The translations under genes and the position numbers were made by a program. Below the pieces are notes generated by a model that saw nothing but the letters and a program-made list of their open reading frames with translations, searched no databases and had not been told where the DNA came from. From NCBI GenBank assembly GCA_047967505.1, contig CM106539.1: a DNA stretch of 64,000 nucleotides; one strand, written 5' to 3'. Source of the stretch: Dipteris shenzhenensis (Eukaryota > Polypodiophyta > Polypodiopsida > Gleicheniales). Shown here piece after piece: positions 22,112 through 35,052 of the stretch. Position 1 is the stretch's first letter. Each line of letters starts with the position of its first letter.

Positions 22112-22510
22112 GTGTGTAGTGCGCTATATTAATGGTCACGGTGGTCTAAAGCCCCAATCCTAGCACATGAAAACAAACCCCCAACCTACCCACAATGGCA
22201 AATCATTTGTGTCACATGTTGGCCTTTAATGAAATTATAGGTATTTCCCAATACATTGATGCCACGTCCAATGGAGCAAGATCAATGCTATCTCCAAATT
22301 ATAATGAGACTGTAATGGGTGATATCTATAAATCCATGAAAGGCGATGCAATGCAAATGATTTTCAACTGAGTTAAGGTTGAGTGTTTCTTTTCATGTGA
22401 TGAAGATGTGGGAAACTGTTAGTTACCATTGTCAGATGCTAGGTACCAATCTTGACTTTGCATAATAATTCTTTTATAATTGTTGACCAATGCATGATTT
22501 TGTATAGCCA

Positions 22511-22512
<2 letters not shown>

Positions 22513-22553
<41 letters not shown>

Positions 22554-22629
22554 ATGCATGTGCATGCATGTGTATGTGCATGCGTGCATGTGTGCATGCG
22601 TGCATGTGTTCATGCGCGCGTGCGCACGC

Positions 22630-22660
<31 letters not shown>

Positions 22661-22673
22661 TGTGTGTGTGAGG

Positions 22674-22720
<47 letters not shown>
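22513..22720 (+). repeat. Compound microsatellite GT / TGCATG / CG / GT / GA
   Basis: In order: (GT) about 22513-22551, TGCATG-type steps to about 22610, an alternating CG tract with CGTGCGCACG at about 22613-22645, (GT) to about 22670, and (GA) at about 22676-22720. The first 150 bases are almost entirely alternating purine-pyrimidine. Open frames across this stretch are artefacts of the repeat. Confidence 0.95.
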
Positions 22721-22721
<1 letters not shown>

Positions 22722-22913
22722 CAATATTTAGTTTACAAGAAAAACCACCATGCTGGTTGCATCAGCTGGTACTTTTTACCTCCCAAATCAAAATGCTGAT
22801 TTATTTTCTTTTACATCTTTTGAAATTAGGGTTTGTAGAGAGAGATAGAGAGAGAGTATTGTTTTGCAAGTGATTATCATGGTGATTGAAATAATAACGA
22901 CAATTCTGCTAAT

Positions 22914-23033
22914 TGAAACCATGTGCTGGTGGTTGTAGCTACTAGTGGTTATAACTTGCAAAACACCATGTTGTCGAAACCATGTGCTAGTGGTTGTAGC
23001 TTGCAAACATCATGTTGCCAAACATAGGTTTTC
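22914..23033 (+). repeat. Tandem duplication, about 60-bp unit
   Basis: GAAACCATGTGCT(G/A)GTGG then TTGTAGCT and CTTGCAAA-CA-CATGTTG occurs twice back to back. The first copy has a 15-base insertion (ACTAGTGGTTATAA). Confidence 0.75.
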
Positions 23034-23039
23034 AATGTA

Positions 23040-26000
23040 TTTCTATAATGGATGAGTAGACGAAGTTGTATTGACATTTAAGGTTGAGACCCCTAACATA
23101 ACACACATAGAATTTGACCCGGCCTGGCAAGCTTCAAACCTGATATGTGGCCATAGTGGAGCATTGCTTCATAGATATAGATGCCCACATCTTGCATGTG
23201 AATGTCTCATCTATTAGCCACTTTGATTCTTGTCATGTGTTGCAAGGGCAAGCAAGTCTAATAGACTACATTCTATCTGTGAGCCAGTGATTTTTTTAAA
23301 GAGAGATTCTGAGTGGCACTAAATTGACTACTTTTATGGCAAATGCCCACAGTGTCATGCAAAGGATGGTGTAAAGTAGAAACAATTTATCTATCCAAAT
23401 GAATTTAAGAAAGACAACACTGTCATTATAAAATGGAGGAGATTTGAAATAGCTAATCCATATGTTTGCAATCCTCCACTAAAACACATGATCCCACACT
23501 TATTCTATGCTAACACCTCAAAGGACAAACATAATGACTACGTGTTCCACACACTTTAAACAACCCCTTATTTCTTGAAAGCTCATGAGACGATGCACAA
23601 GACTTGTAGCAAAAATATACTGATCCCAAATGACCCAAGGGAACCGTTGGATTACATAGAAAACTATTCTTGAAAGAGGGCACAGTTGTCAAAATATGCT
23701 CGAGCAACCTCGACATAAATGATGGGCTCGTCAATGGAGCGGATTGAATTTTCAAGCATGTAGATGTAGGCATTGAACCACATGTCTTCTGAATAGAATT
23801 CTTTTCAGAAAACACTGGGAAAAAAGCATGATTACAAAACACATACCTTTACAAACAAAACACACCATTGAGAGAAGTGGCAAGAACCATACATCGTTCT
23901 CAAGGACTATCCCTAGACTTCTCTAGCTTTTGATCCATCAAAAATCAAGTCCCATGAGCTTGTTTACACTGCTTTGTCTCGTATTCGTGACCCCAAAACT
24001 CTTTACAAAACATAATAGAGTAGACGAATAAGAAACAAGTGAGTATGAGTACTCCAAGATGAATGGACGACGCGACCGCTTGCAAATACAAAGAGATTTG
24101 CAAAGTGTGTGTGTGTGTGTGTAAGACAAGACAACAACCCCTTTTGCATAGTGGAAATACAAAAGAGTTAGGGTAAAGGATAGAAGAAGAACATTAAAGA
24201 ATTAAGGAAGCATTTGCATATGTAGGTAAAGCACCAATGAAATTGCATAAAAAGTATATAAGAGCTTTGATAAGAAATGACAATAATGTTTTTGAAAAAA
24301 AAATAGAGCTTGGTGAAGTCCTAATAAGCATCTCTTTTATTGAAGAGGAGAGTCTCCATACCTGGCACCATCCAATAAGAAAACATGGTGGGAACAAGCT
24401 TAACTTGGTTGGGAAGATAGGTGTCATAAACACCCCTCCCTTGTTATCGGCGGGGTCACAATAAACTAGAAGCTTAACAACAAACTTAAACAACTCGATG
24501 TAGAATTGTAAGTGAGAAAAGATCCGTTTAAAGATTATGGAGTGGGGTCAACATCTTAGAGGGAAAATCAACCTGATAAAAAATGGAGGGAGAGGGGAGG
24601 TTTAATAAAATTAATTAATCAAAGTGATGAGTCCATAGAAGGTGCAGTGTTGTGTGAGGGAAAATATGAAGGGATTTTTAATAAGGGAAGATATGAAGGG
24701 AGAATATAAAGGAGAAAACAGTGTTTTTAATAGATGAAGAAGGGGGAGGGGAAAGGGGGGGGGCACAATAAACGAGAAGCTTAGCCACAAACTTAAACTG
24801 CTCGATGTAGAATTGTAAGTGAGAAAAGATAGGTTGGTAAAACAAATTTTATATCGATATTGCAGTAGTGCCTATGTGCACATGCATAGAGAAGCCCTTT
24901 GAAGTTGATTAGTTGGAGAGTGATGAGAATAAAATAAAGCATTTGAGTAGATGATGTGGCTATGTTTTAGTATTCTAGCTAGTTTCCAAGATGTGACTAT
25001 TGGGCACAACAATCAAAAGTGTGATCACTAATGTGATTGGTAAGGAAAATGTCAAGAGATTCAAGCTAGTGCCTTTAGTTCTATCTCATTTCTACAAGAT
25101 TTATCTTATTTCTAGTTTGATTTGTGTAGATGGATCTATCTATGCCAAGTTTATTCATTTGAAGGGCAAAATGCTCTTGTACTTGTATTGGGTTTCTCAT
25201 CTCACATAATATTATTTAGAATATCCATGGTAATTATTAGATCTTTATATCCTTTTCTACTACAAGAAAGTTAATATTGAGTTTTATCTCAATTGTTGGA
25301 TCTTTGATTTTGAAGGAGGCAAAATTCTTTTTGGATTATAATCTCCTGATTGGGTCTCACAATTAAAACACTTCATAATTAATGAATAACAATTCATGCA
25401 CAGTGGTAAGAGCCAGTGGTAAATTTTTGTAGAAAAGGCTCATGTTGAATATGATATAAGGATTAATCTACCTTTCATTGGGCTTATACGACACACTATT
25501 GTATTGCTTTTTTTTAACATAATTGTAATAATAGGAAATGATTGTCATAATTGTTTAACATAATAGGAATTGATTGGCAAAATACTAGAAAGTTAGACTG
25601 GAGAATTAAACATGTAATCATTTGAAACTCATAAATCAAATCTTTTATATAGCTCATAGATTTATGGTATAAGTATGATTGTTAAAATTTTAGATGACAT
25701 CTTGTATAAAGATCATCAATACCAACAAGCTTCATTCTTAACATTTTGATAATAGCTATGCAATTTTGCATTTTACATTAAGAGACTTAGAATTGATGTA
25801 TGCAATAGGTTGGAGAAGCCTCTCCTCTTCGCAACCACCTCTTCCCCCTGCTTTCCAACCTTATGCTCCACCTCACTCACCACCTCTCCTCTCTCTACGT
25901 CCGCATCACCTTCACCATTGCCCTCTCCACTATCCTCAAATTTTTCTTTCTTTATTGCAATTCTTTTGCTTTATACAGGGCCCAAAACCCTAATCTTTAA

Positions 26001-26160
26001 AAATATTTGTTTTCAACATAAACTCCAAAAGCATAGAATTGGCGCAACCTAGAGCTAGAAGCCTATAATTTACATCGAACAACTCAAAATTTTCCTTTTC
26101 ATAGCCTTGATACATTGACTTTATTGCCCATCATATAACTAAAATTACAAATAAATTTTT
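23040..26160. other. Unassigned region with one direct repeat pair
   Basis: No gene recognised in about 3.1 kb. It contains a short GT tract at about 24106-24122 and a direct repeat pair (24457 and 24764, listed separately). A CT-rich stretch at 25815-25960 (CCACCTC, TCACCACC) looks like low-complexity sequence rather than exon. Confidence 0.3.
24457..24830 (+). repeat. Direct repeat pair, about 67 bp, 307 bp apart
   Basis: CACAATAAACTAGAAGCTTA at 24457-24523 and CACAATAAACGAGAAGCTTA at 24764-24830 both continue CTCGATGTAGAATTGTAAGT then GAGAAAAGAT. The divergence is about 10 percent. Between them are purine-rich, G-run-containing stretches. They could be the ends of a small element; no coding content lies inside. 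Confidence 0.8.
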
Positions 26161-26164
26161 AAAT

Positions 26165-28955
26165 TTATGAATGGGCATCCACATTGGAATAGTCTACACC
26201 ATCAATTTCATCTAACTCCACCCATACGTGCCCTTCTCTGTGACGGGTTGCATGCCACCGTGCATGATTTTTTCTTGCATTTGATGAATTGTATATTCTT
26301 CTTCTACGCTTAGCGTTAACATCTCGTACTGCATGGGACATTGAGGACTCTTTGAATGCTAGTGTTGCACCTACTCTTATTTCAATATGCGTGTACCACC
26401 ATTGAGCCAATTCAGTCGTCGTGCTTGACTTAGTTCTACCATCTCCATGTTGGGTCTCTCTGTTATGCACATAACATGCTTGCCAATGCGATATTTACAT
26501 GCCCTAAGTGGACCACATTCCAATGCTTCCAAAATGCCATGCCATGTATGGTGCATGGGCATACAAAATGTGCTGCAAAACAAGAAAACAAATTAATAAG
26601 TATGGGACCAATCAATATGTACATCTTAACATGTAAGTTAGAGATTACTATGTACTGTGTGAAATGATTCTTTCCCCAAGCGATCTCCATATTCTGGCTA
26701 AAGTCATTCACAGCATTGATGAAATGGTGCACATCATCATCTTCAAACCTTTTCTTTTGTATCAAAGGTACCAAGCTATCAAGAGCTAACCAAACTCAAG
26801 CTTTTTCCAATCTTTTTTCCCCCTCCCCCTCGTTCACAATAGGCAATGTGTAGCTTTTGCCATACATCAAACTCATCAGAACGTTTGAGCCTATCATCGA
26901 TATTTTTCTTTGTAGAAAGAAATTTTAAAGCCTTGATACCTCTAAAACTTGGCTTACAAGGAACATTGCCTATTTTTCTAGATCTTTTCTCATCTTTTGT
27001 AATCTTGACTTGCCTAGAGTGTAGTCCCATATCTGAAAGCACCTTTTCAATTCTTGCACAATCATCCTCACTTTCTTGTTGGGGTTTTAAGTTATACATA
27101 TCATTGATATACAGGTGCACCAGCTTTTCAATTATTCTGACAATAGCATGAAGGGCACAAATGTATACTCTCTCAAGAGGAATTTCAAGGATTGGGCTCC
27201 ATGATGGATCTTTCCCTGGAACATCATGATCCGGTGCCTTAGTCTAATTGATCTCTGCAAGTTCACAAGCCCATTGATTTTGGTTCTTTTTACCTACCTA
27301 CAATGGTACTCTTGTTTGCATGCACAATGGACAAGGATGCCTTGTATGTTCTCCATGTACCACATTAAACATACATTTAATAGTCTTGAGGTCAGCACCA
27401 GCTGGATGCCATTCTATGCAGTAGGATCCATAGCCCTCACCTTCAAGCAACTTACCATTGTTATGACCTTTGATCACACTTGAGATATCGATCTGGTCAA
27501 ATAACCACTTCAAAATTGAACGTGACTCCTTTGGAACCTGCAAAACCAACTCACATTCTATTTTAAAATATTCTAAGCATTTTCCATTACCAAATCAAAA
27601 TTCGAATTTCCATGGTACCTCAAATGCAGCCAACCATCAAATCTCATGTTCTGATTGCACACTGAACTGCCTTGCATCATCAAGCTCAACTTGAAGGTCT
27701 AGTATTCTATTCATCAATGTCAACTGACTCTTTCTAGTTTTTAACCTTTGACAACCTCACTTTCATCAAGCTTCAGTATAATCTTTAGTTGACCATTGCA
27801 TTCTTCCACAGGCATATCATAAAACTTCACCATCGCTTGCAAAACTCTTCGAACATTCATCACAAAGTTGTTGACTATGAGTTCCAGTTCTTTGGACTCT
27901 CTAGCCTTCCCTTTCATAGTTACCATACTACATACATGCCGAGGCTCACCAACTAAATCAAGTACACCCAAATTGAGAGCATGCCTTGCCTTATCGACAT
28001 CTGTTGGTTTTGGAAGCAGGGCTTTAACTTTTGTTCCTACAAAAAGGCATGCTTTCTTTAAGCTCTTAAACATGAGATAGTATGCCCTCCTACTTATTCC
28101 GGCAGTATCACAGACTCCCTGAGCATTAGTTGCATTGAATTGCTCCACAAATTTACTAATTAATTCACATGTTATCTTTGATTTTAGACTTTTGAATTTG
28201 GGATGTTGTATAGCAGACTCCAACATTTTTTTGTAAACACTTCATCCATACCACTGGAGTGTTCATCATGGACATACATAAGTTCTGAAATAGTCCTGCA
28301 AGCCCTTACTCGACACTTCCAATGGCCATTTTTCTTGGATATTTCATCGATTGGATGCAATTTCCTCTTACAAAGTCTTCGACCCATAGGAGTATCCTTC
28401 ATCAATCCTTATTTTTTTTCCAATTTCTTGATCTCATCTTTAAGAGATGTGCTTTGGCATCTGTAAGTGAGCATCTAATGTTTGAACCTTTTCCTGTAAT
28501 TCTTGATTTTTATTCTCTATGCCATCATACCATTTTTCTTTTGCAACCATTTGAACACTTGTAGCTTCCATAGATGATACCAAATGCTGATTCCAAGACT
28601 CTAACATTGCAATCCTTTTATCTCTTTTGTTAAGCAAAGATTCATAGTGGGGTTGAAGGCTCCTTGCTCTATGAGCAATCAACCTTTTGCAATATCCTAA
28701 CAAACCATTCTCACCTTTAGAAAATTTGTGGACAACCCATGAAATTGAGGGGCCTGACAAGTTTGTGGATATACTAGATATATCTTCCCATCTAAACACA
28801 AATCCATATGTGTTTTTCATTGATTTCGAAGAGCTACCAAATCACTTTCACTTGCTAAGGAGGATTCAATCCTCATAGAAATGGTGCATTTTTTGAATCA
28901 ATTTGAGAATGGATGTCCACCTTTTTCTTTTTCCTGAGGGCCTCCATGGTTTCAT
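26165..28955 (-). pseudogene. Decayed intron-containing gene of an unnamed, probably mobile-element, family
   Basis: Blocks in minus order: basic start (GKRKR, about 28940); FRWEDISSISTNLSGPSISW; coiled coil (NKNQELQEKVQTLDAHLQM, then LKDEIKKLEKK); KNGHWKCRVRACRTISELM; ATNAQGVCDTAGISRRAYYL; ECNGQLKIILKLDESEVVKG; LTLMNRILDLQ; FSVQSEHEI; then a canonical GT-AG intron (donor near 27620, acceptor TTTTGCAG at about 27541) to VPKESRSILKWLFDQI; EWHPAGADLKTIKCMFNVVH with CPLC; HSRQVKITKDEKRSRKIGNV; WQKLHIAYCE; HTWHGILEALECGPLRACKY; TELAQWWYTHIEIRVGATLA. At least five frameshifts or stops. The order (acidic KLDESE, W-H-P-A-G-A-D-L-K, CPLC, late helix) resembles multi-domain transposase-like proteins I have a vague memory of in mosses and invertebrates, but I cannot name it. 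Confidence 0.5.
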
Positions 28956-28959
28956 ACAC

Positions 28960-29790
28960 TTTACATCTAACATAATAAAATATTAACATCACCAAACAAC
29001 ATATATATTCAACACACAAAACTAATACCACATATAGAGATCACATAAATAAATAAAAACATAGTAAGATACTTAACTTAGTAGATTACATAATTTGAAA
29101 ACAACACATAATACAATTTAATATCACAAACATAGCTAAATAATTCAATAAATCAGAATTTAAAACAAACTATATCAAACACGCTTTAAAAAATAATGAA
29201 TAACAATAACATCAGCACATACACATGGTAAAATCATAGAAAACAAAACTAATATCACATACAAAGATATCACATAAATAATAAATAAATTTGCTTGCAT
29301 TGAGAAAATTTAGAGGCACACTTGACTTCATAAATCATGAATAAACAACACAAATCACATGTGAATACTACAAACATTGTTAACTATCAAATATTTTTTT
29401 TAAAAATAATTGAATGAACAGTACTCGATTCTTAAAACAAGGATCTTTGGAGAAAAAATGTGATCAAACTTGTTCTCCTCAGTGGCCTTTCTTGTATTTT
29501 AAGAGGCTGGAATTTAATGGATCTTACTTCAAAGCAAATCATATCCTCCGCAACATCTCCAAATCTATTTTAAACAATCTTTTGTAGAAAACTATACATA
29601 GTAAGATTGTAGCGACTGCTCTTTTATTGTTGCACTATTGTTTCTTGCAAGAAAGCCTTTACGAGCTCACTTTTCATGAAGTTTCTTTCAAAACAAACAA
29701 ACCTTTCAGCATTTTCAAACAATATAGTAAAAGAAAACAACACAACTACACAAAACTAAGTACAAAGTAATAGTTTATTCAAAGTTGCAT
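28960..29790. other. AT-rich unassigned region
   Basis: Very AT-rich with recurring ATATCACATAAATAA and AACAAAACTAATA phrases (about 28980-29300), suggesting an old, diverged duplication. No coding signal. Confidence 0.35.
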
Positions 29791-29794
29791 CATT

Positions 29795-30090
29795 AAATTT
29801 AAAATCTCATCATTTTTACTATCTTGCATTGTTCCAAAGGATATCTCACCTCAACCTCCATAAAAGCTGTTTAGATAGATCCCAAAACTTCACAAGCTCT
29901 TCAAAATCATGTTGCTCCAACCTTAACCTCCATAAAAGCTACTTGGATAGATCCCACAACTTCACAAGCTCTTCAAAATTTAAAATCTCATCATTTTCAC
30001 TATCTTGCATTATTCCAAAGGATATCTCACCTCAACCTCCATGAAAGCTTCTTGGATAGATTCCAAAACTTCACTAGATCTTCGAAATCA
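29795..30090 (+). repeat. Higher-order repeat: about 60-bp units in a 181-bp direct repeat
   Basis: The unit ACCTCCATAAAAGCT / GATAGATCCCAAAACTTCAC / AAGCTCTTC occurs at about 29855, 29926 and 30036. The preceding block AAATCTCATCATTTT-ACTA / TCTTGCATTGTTCCAAAGG / ATATCTCACCT occurs at about 29803 and again at about 29984, 181 bp later. So a two-unit block was duplicated and one unit lost or not copied. Confidence 0.85.
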
Positions 30091-30124
30091 TCCCCTTTTA
30101 TAGAGCAGTGTTGAGAGATAGGCT

Positions 30125-30183
30125 AAAGAAAGATTGATTTTCATGCATAAGTAAGTGTAATACCTGAAAATCAATCTTCTTTC
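30125..30183. repeat. Inverted repeat, about 19-bp arms, 21-nt loop
   Basis: AAAGAAAGATTGATTTTCA (30125-30143) pairs with TGAAAATCAATCTTCTTTC (30165-30183) with one or two mismatches. It follows the tandem array at 29.8-30.1 kb. Could be a relic of a small foldback element. Confidence 0.65.
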
Positions 30184-30189
30184 GTCCTT

Positions 30190-33100
30190 TCTCAAAGGAT
30201 CTCATCCAGTAGCTCCTTCTAAGCTCAAAACACCTTGCATCATTCATGGTTCATCCATAACATTTATTGCCTTGAGTTTCTGCACGAAAATGATTTGATT
30301 GCAAGAGAATCTTATATGACAGAAGAAGTTGTAGTATTTAAAAGAAAAGTGCCCAAGATAGAGTTAGAAGAAGGCAAGGTAAGGTGAATCTCATTTGAAA
30401 GTCTTCAAAGTTTTGAAAGAATGAAAGTGAAATGGGAGGGAAATGAAAGTAAAGAAGGAAAATGGCATGATTTTGGCATGAGATTCCCTAATAGAGAGAT
30501 ATAGAGAAAGAAGCTTCCCATTCAAAAGAAAGGCAGAGATTTGAAAACACAATTGGAGCAACAAAAATTTGAAATGGAGCTTAGAAATGAGGGAGAGGGA
30601 AGAGAAATGAGAGAGAATGAGAGCAGTGTGATAGTCAGATGGGAGGATTTGGTTTGAGGACAAATGGTGCAAGTTTGGTTGAGAGACTAGCTTTTCCAGT
30701 TTGGTTATTGTTCAAAAACGTGATGGGAGAGTTGAGGCAACAATTGGGAGGTCTACATCAATCTTTGGTCCATTGAATAAAGAAATAGGAAAGTCGGGCC
30801 ATTTTCAATATTCTACTTCCCTCCACTATCCAATATTTTACTCAAGTTTATTCACCTCATCCTTCCATGTTACCAGCCCAAGGGATCTCTTACAAGGCCC
30901 TTTTTGAGTCCAATTTTTTTGTAATGAGAATCCCTTAGGGTTTGGCTTTGACCCTATGCCCTTATGGTATGGTGCATTTTACACCATCCTTAAACATGGG
31001 CATGGTAGTGACTCAAATGTCCTAATGTTACTACTTGGAATGCTCCCACTAGGTTTGAGATCCCAAGTCATGTTTTTTGTTCTGAATGGCAATGCTTAAA
31101 TGTGTGCATGTGTTGTCTCCAAGTCTATTTCTCTACAAGGAGTATTTTTCATGGCCTTGTTTCTACCTCTGTAAATGTTGTTAATGTGTTTTCCATTGTT
31201 TGTTTGAATATTGCAGAATCCATTTCCTCTTTTTTCAATCTTTTCCTTGTACCTTGACAAAGAGGTTTTCAACTTTCCTACCTCGCAACATCTGTCTGCA
31301 ATCCATGACAAGATGCACATACCATAAGATACCTATTTTAAGAAAAGTGAACCAATAACACAAACCAACTAGTTTGTGAAAGTAGCAAACATGGAAAGAT
31401 GAGGACTCACTTGAAGAAATGATCAAGGCACACCTTGTAGCTATGCTAATTCTACATCGAATTGCACATTGAGGGGGGGAAGTGGTACCAAGTCAAAGTA
31501 CATGGAGAGGGAAAAGGGAATTGGTACCAATTTCCAAATTATATTGCACATTCGGAGTTAAAATGACAAGAGCATGGAGTCTAATGCAACGAGAAGGAAA
31601 AGGAATTTCAAAAACAAGTGGTATGATTGTAATTTATTTGGGATCTACAAAAGCAAGACCTACGAAATTCCAAATCTAGTGCAGCAAGAGATGTAAACTT
31701 TGGCTAAACCTGGTGGATGTGGTTTGCCTCTTTCAACCTTGCACAATGGCATCCTAGATAGTAGAAATTTTGATGTTATGGATTATGAAATGTAGGACCC
31801 TTTAACATGTTCTATGGAGTCCATCGCAAGGAAGTGCATGGAAAAGGAAGCAATGTAGAATGACAAGTAATATTGGAATTAATCAAAGGATATTACACAT
31901 GTATTAATTGAATATTTTCTATTACATCCATTCTATGAATATCACCAAAAATCAATGTTTTAAGATCATCACATAGTAACTCCATAAGTGTGGAGTCCAT
32001 TTCCTCAAACATTTCTAGTTGCAAGCAAAAGTAGAAAATTTTATGGGCCATGCTTTCAAATGTGTGCTTGCAATTCTAGTGTAGCCTTTCACATCGTATA
32101 AGCCATATCAAATGCCCATCAAATGTTTTCAATTGGCTATCTTCTATAGTTATAATAAAGTCAAGTAATGCACTTTCGGATGGACACTTGCTTGCATGTA
32201 TGTGTAGGACAAATTCTTTTTTTTTTAAAAACTCGTTAAGTCCTACATAGTCTAAGCAGTGTACTTCACATCAAAATTGCATTTGACATGGTTTAAGCAT
32301 TTCATTCAAGAAGACAATTATGTAATGTTGTGGTCTTGTGTTCAAGGTTTGGGATGTGTAGATAAGTATAGATGCCAAGTTTGTCAAATTCCATTGAGCA
32401 ACACATAAGTCATGGATCGAGCAAGTTAGCCATATGAAATTTTTTCGATAAAGCTCACAAAAAATGGCTACATTTGATCATGCTTTGGTTGATAAGGCTT
32501 TATTTAATCTTCTTCCTTGATGATTGATGCATTTTTTTAAAAGGCTACTACATAGAGTATTGCACTTGACAAAAGAATTTTATTATCTACTTTGCTATTA
32601 AAAATGTCCCTTCCCTATTAAAGGCTAATTATTCTAATCCATGTAACTAGCCCGTAACTAGTAAGAGAGAACAAACTTATATTTAGAATTGTCTCCCAAA
32701 ATCTAATATTATTATGATCCACTAACAAGAGACTGGTATCCTTGGATTGCTTAATTCCGTGAAGCTAATGGATTCTCTGACCTTCTTCGCATAGATCTTT
32801 TGCCTAAGAAACTTTAACCATCCTATATCTCATGCTGTTGAAGTAGGATTTTGAGGTCCTTAAGGGACCTCCAGGACTCCACATTTTGATCATTGCATCC
32901 TTGTTGGAAAGTGATGTTTTCATCATTTGGACAACCTTATAAGGTCTTTCTAGGGGCTTCCATAGAGCTCCTATCTTTTTAAATCAAACATATTGGAAGA
33001 CATATGAACCTATACCTTCTTAAACAGGTGCCAAAATTTTGCAATCTAAGGACAAAGAATACATTGTAATCTTTTGGATCAAACTCAATAATCTTTTCAT

Positions 33101-34113
33101 TCCATATATCAAAGAAACTCTTCCCAAAAACTCGAAAGAGACTTTTGAAAATAAACATTTTTGTGTGAATGGGTTCTTTGTTCATGTAGAGGTACATCCA
33201 TAGACATTATCCCACTGTTTGTTGACCTTTTTTTGAGCCAAATGTTGGCTTGATTCAATCAAGGATAATGTTTACCATCTTTATTCCATAGGCTTTAAGT
33301 CTTTGTATGGGTGGAATAATCCATTTTGCCTCCTATCAAACTTAAATCTAGTTTATGTCCCATAGATTCTATATTTTTATGATGGCCTTGTAAACATGCT
33401 CTTCTATTTGTAAGACTTTGTCCTCATATTCTTCTCCAATGTCAACATTCCAAATATCTTTTCATCGACCTATTTTTTATGCTCTCCATAGAGATCCAGT
33501 CAAAAATAGGTTAACAAAAAGATATTTGGCAAGAGAAGGCACATGTTTAGAAGATAGAAAAGATTTAAAGAAAACACCATTGACAAACCATTCAAAGGTA
33601 GCACCAACTGACAATGTCAATGAAATTTTAGTTCCTTATCTTCATGGTTTCAACTATGATGCCTTGTATATGTATTGTACCCTGCCACACAATTTCTTTT
33701 TTCTCAATTTGAAAGCAACAGTTGAGGAACAATCCTTCCTCTTCATAAAATGTTGTCCAACTTTTTTTTCTCCACTTTTTGTGCTCGGCCTCACTGTGAG
33801 GAACATTATTACCCATGACAATAGGCCTAACTTAATTGGGACTAGTTCCAAGTGCAATGCAAACACTGTGTATTGTAAATGGATCAAAGAAAAAGGTGAA
33901 CAATTTTAACTCCAAACCTCCCCCTAATGGTAAGTTACATAACCAAATACATCTACCCCACTATCATCTTAATTACATCAAGCATTCACACAAAGTCAAC
34001 CTCTAAACCTTGAGCAACATGCCATTTGTGACCCTTTTGTACTCTAATGAGCATATGATAAATAATCAATGTGATTTAATGTGGGTATATTGTAATTCAT
34101 AAATCGATATGCT

Positions 34114-34115
<2 letters not shown>
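30190..34115. other. Unassigned region, about 3.9 kb
   Basis: No family recognised. On the minus strand, 33200-32980 and neighbouring stretches read protein-like but heavily broken sequence (FGKSFFDIWNEKIIEFDPKD, CLRRYRFICLP) that may be an old element. A 163-codon open frame on the plus strand (33418-33909) overlaps it and has no domain that I see. Confidence 0.3.

Positions 34116-34118
<3 letters not shown>

Positions 34119-34166
<48 letters not shown>
34119..34166 (+). repeat. (GA)24 microsatellite
   Basis: Uninterrupted GA dinucleotide run. Downstream at about 34410-34424 there is a short (AT)n tract. Confidence 0.98.
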
Positions 34167-34168
<2 letters not shown>

Positions 34169-34734
34169 AAAGAGTAATTTCCTTTTCCATTTTTAAAGGT
34201 CAATCTCATCAATTGACATCTCTAGTGGAGTTTGTTACATTGTGGCCTAGGCACTAGGCTTCTTTATTACAAGAATCTATAATGGAACTTCCAAACAAAA
34301 CTTTAAACCTTGAAAAACAATAGTAGCTATGAATTAATTACACCTATACAGAACACATTTATACCACATATTTTAGTTCTTGATAATTGTGGATATTGCA
34401 AGCCCATATATATATATATATATCACTTAGTTCTCATGGAACAACAAAGAATTTGAATATTGTTTGGTTTTGCGAGTATGTTGCAACCTTTTTAAATTTG
34501 ACACAAAAGTCTCTTGATCAAGTTGTATGATAATCAATCAGTACATTTTTCTAATAACAATTGTTACAAAGTTAAACTTGAAAAGTAGAAAGTAAATACA
34601 TCCTTTTTACGGCTTAATAACCTTATGCTAAGTGGGATGGGAAACGTGATAGAACATGGCATGATGTGCTTTTATGCAAGTGACATTATGAATAGTAAAA
34701 AGTAGCAATAAAATGCAATTTTCTAATTGCGTAA

Positions 34735-34740
<6 letters not shown>

Positions 34741-34776
<36 letters not shown>

Positions 34777-35052
34777 CACAATAGGAAAGGTTGCAATCAA
34801 CAAAAGGATGGTAAGATGGATGCACATTTGATTAAAAGAAATATTACAAATGGGGGTTCTGCCAAGAGAGGCCACATATGGTCATCAAGTCACTCACCAA
34901 ATTGGGAGATAGCAATTGAGTTGGGAGATATAAGTGAAGCACTTGAGGATATCATAGAGAGTCATGAAGTCACCCACCATCTTTTGGGAAGTGAATGGGG
35001 GAGAGAGAGAGAGAGAAAGAGAGAGAGAGGGGGGGGTGGGGGTGGGGGGGGG
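34741..35052 (+). repeat. GA microsatellites and G-rich tract downstream of the RING gene
   Basis: (GA)16 at 34741-34772. A second GA run at about 35000-35030 passes into GGGGGGGTGGGGGTGGGGGG at 35030-35052. The latter has four or more G runs and could form a G-quadruplex on the plus strand. It lies about 250 bp beyond the stop codon of the minus-strand RING-H2 gene, so its transcript side would be C-rich. Confidence 0.9.

Noticed and set aside
22419-22873. Open frames of about 100-119 codons (Cys-Val, His-Thr, Arg-Glu repeats)
   Set aside because: Artefacts of the compound microsatellite. The same applies at 39.1-39.4 kb, 43.1-43.7 kb, 34.7-35.2 kb and 38.2-38.6 kb.
33418-33909. 163-codon plus-strand open frame
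   Set aside because: No recognisable motif; the opposite strand shows broken protein-like sequence, and nothing supports translation.
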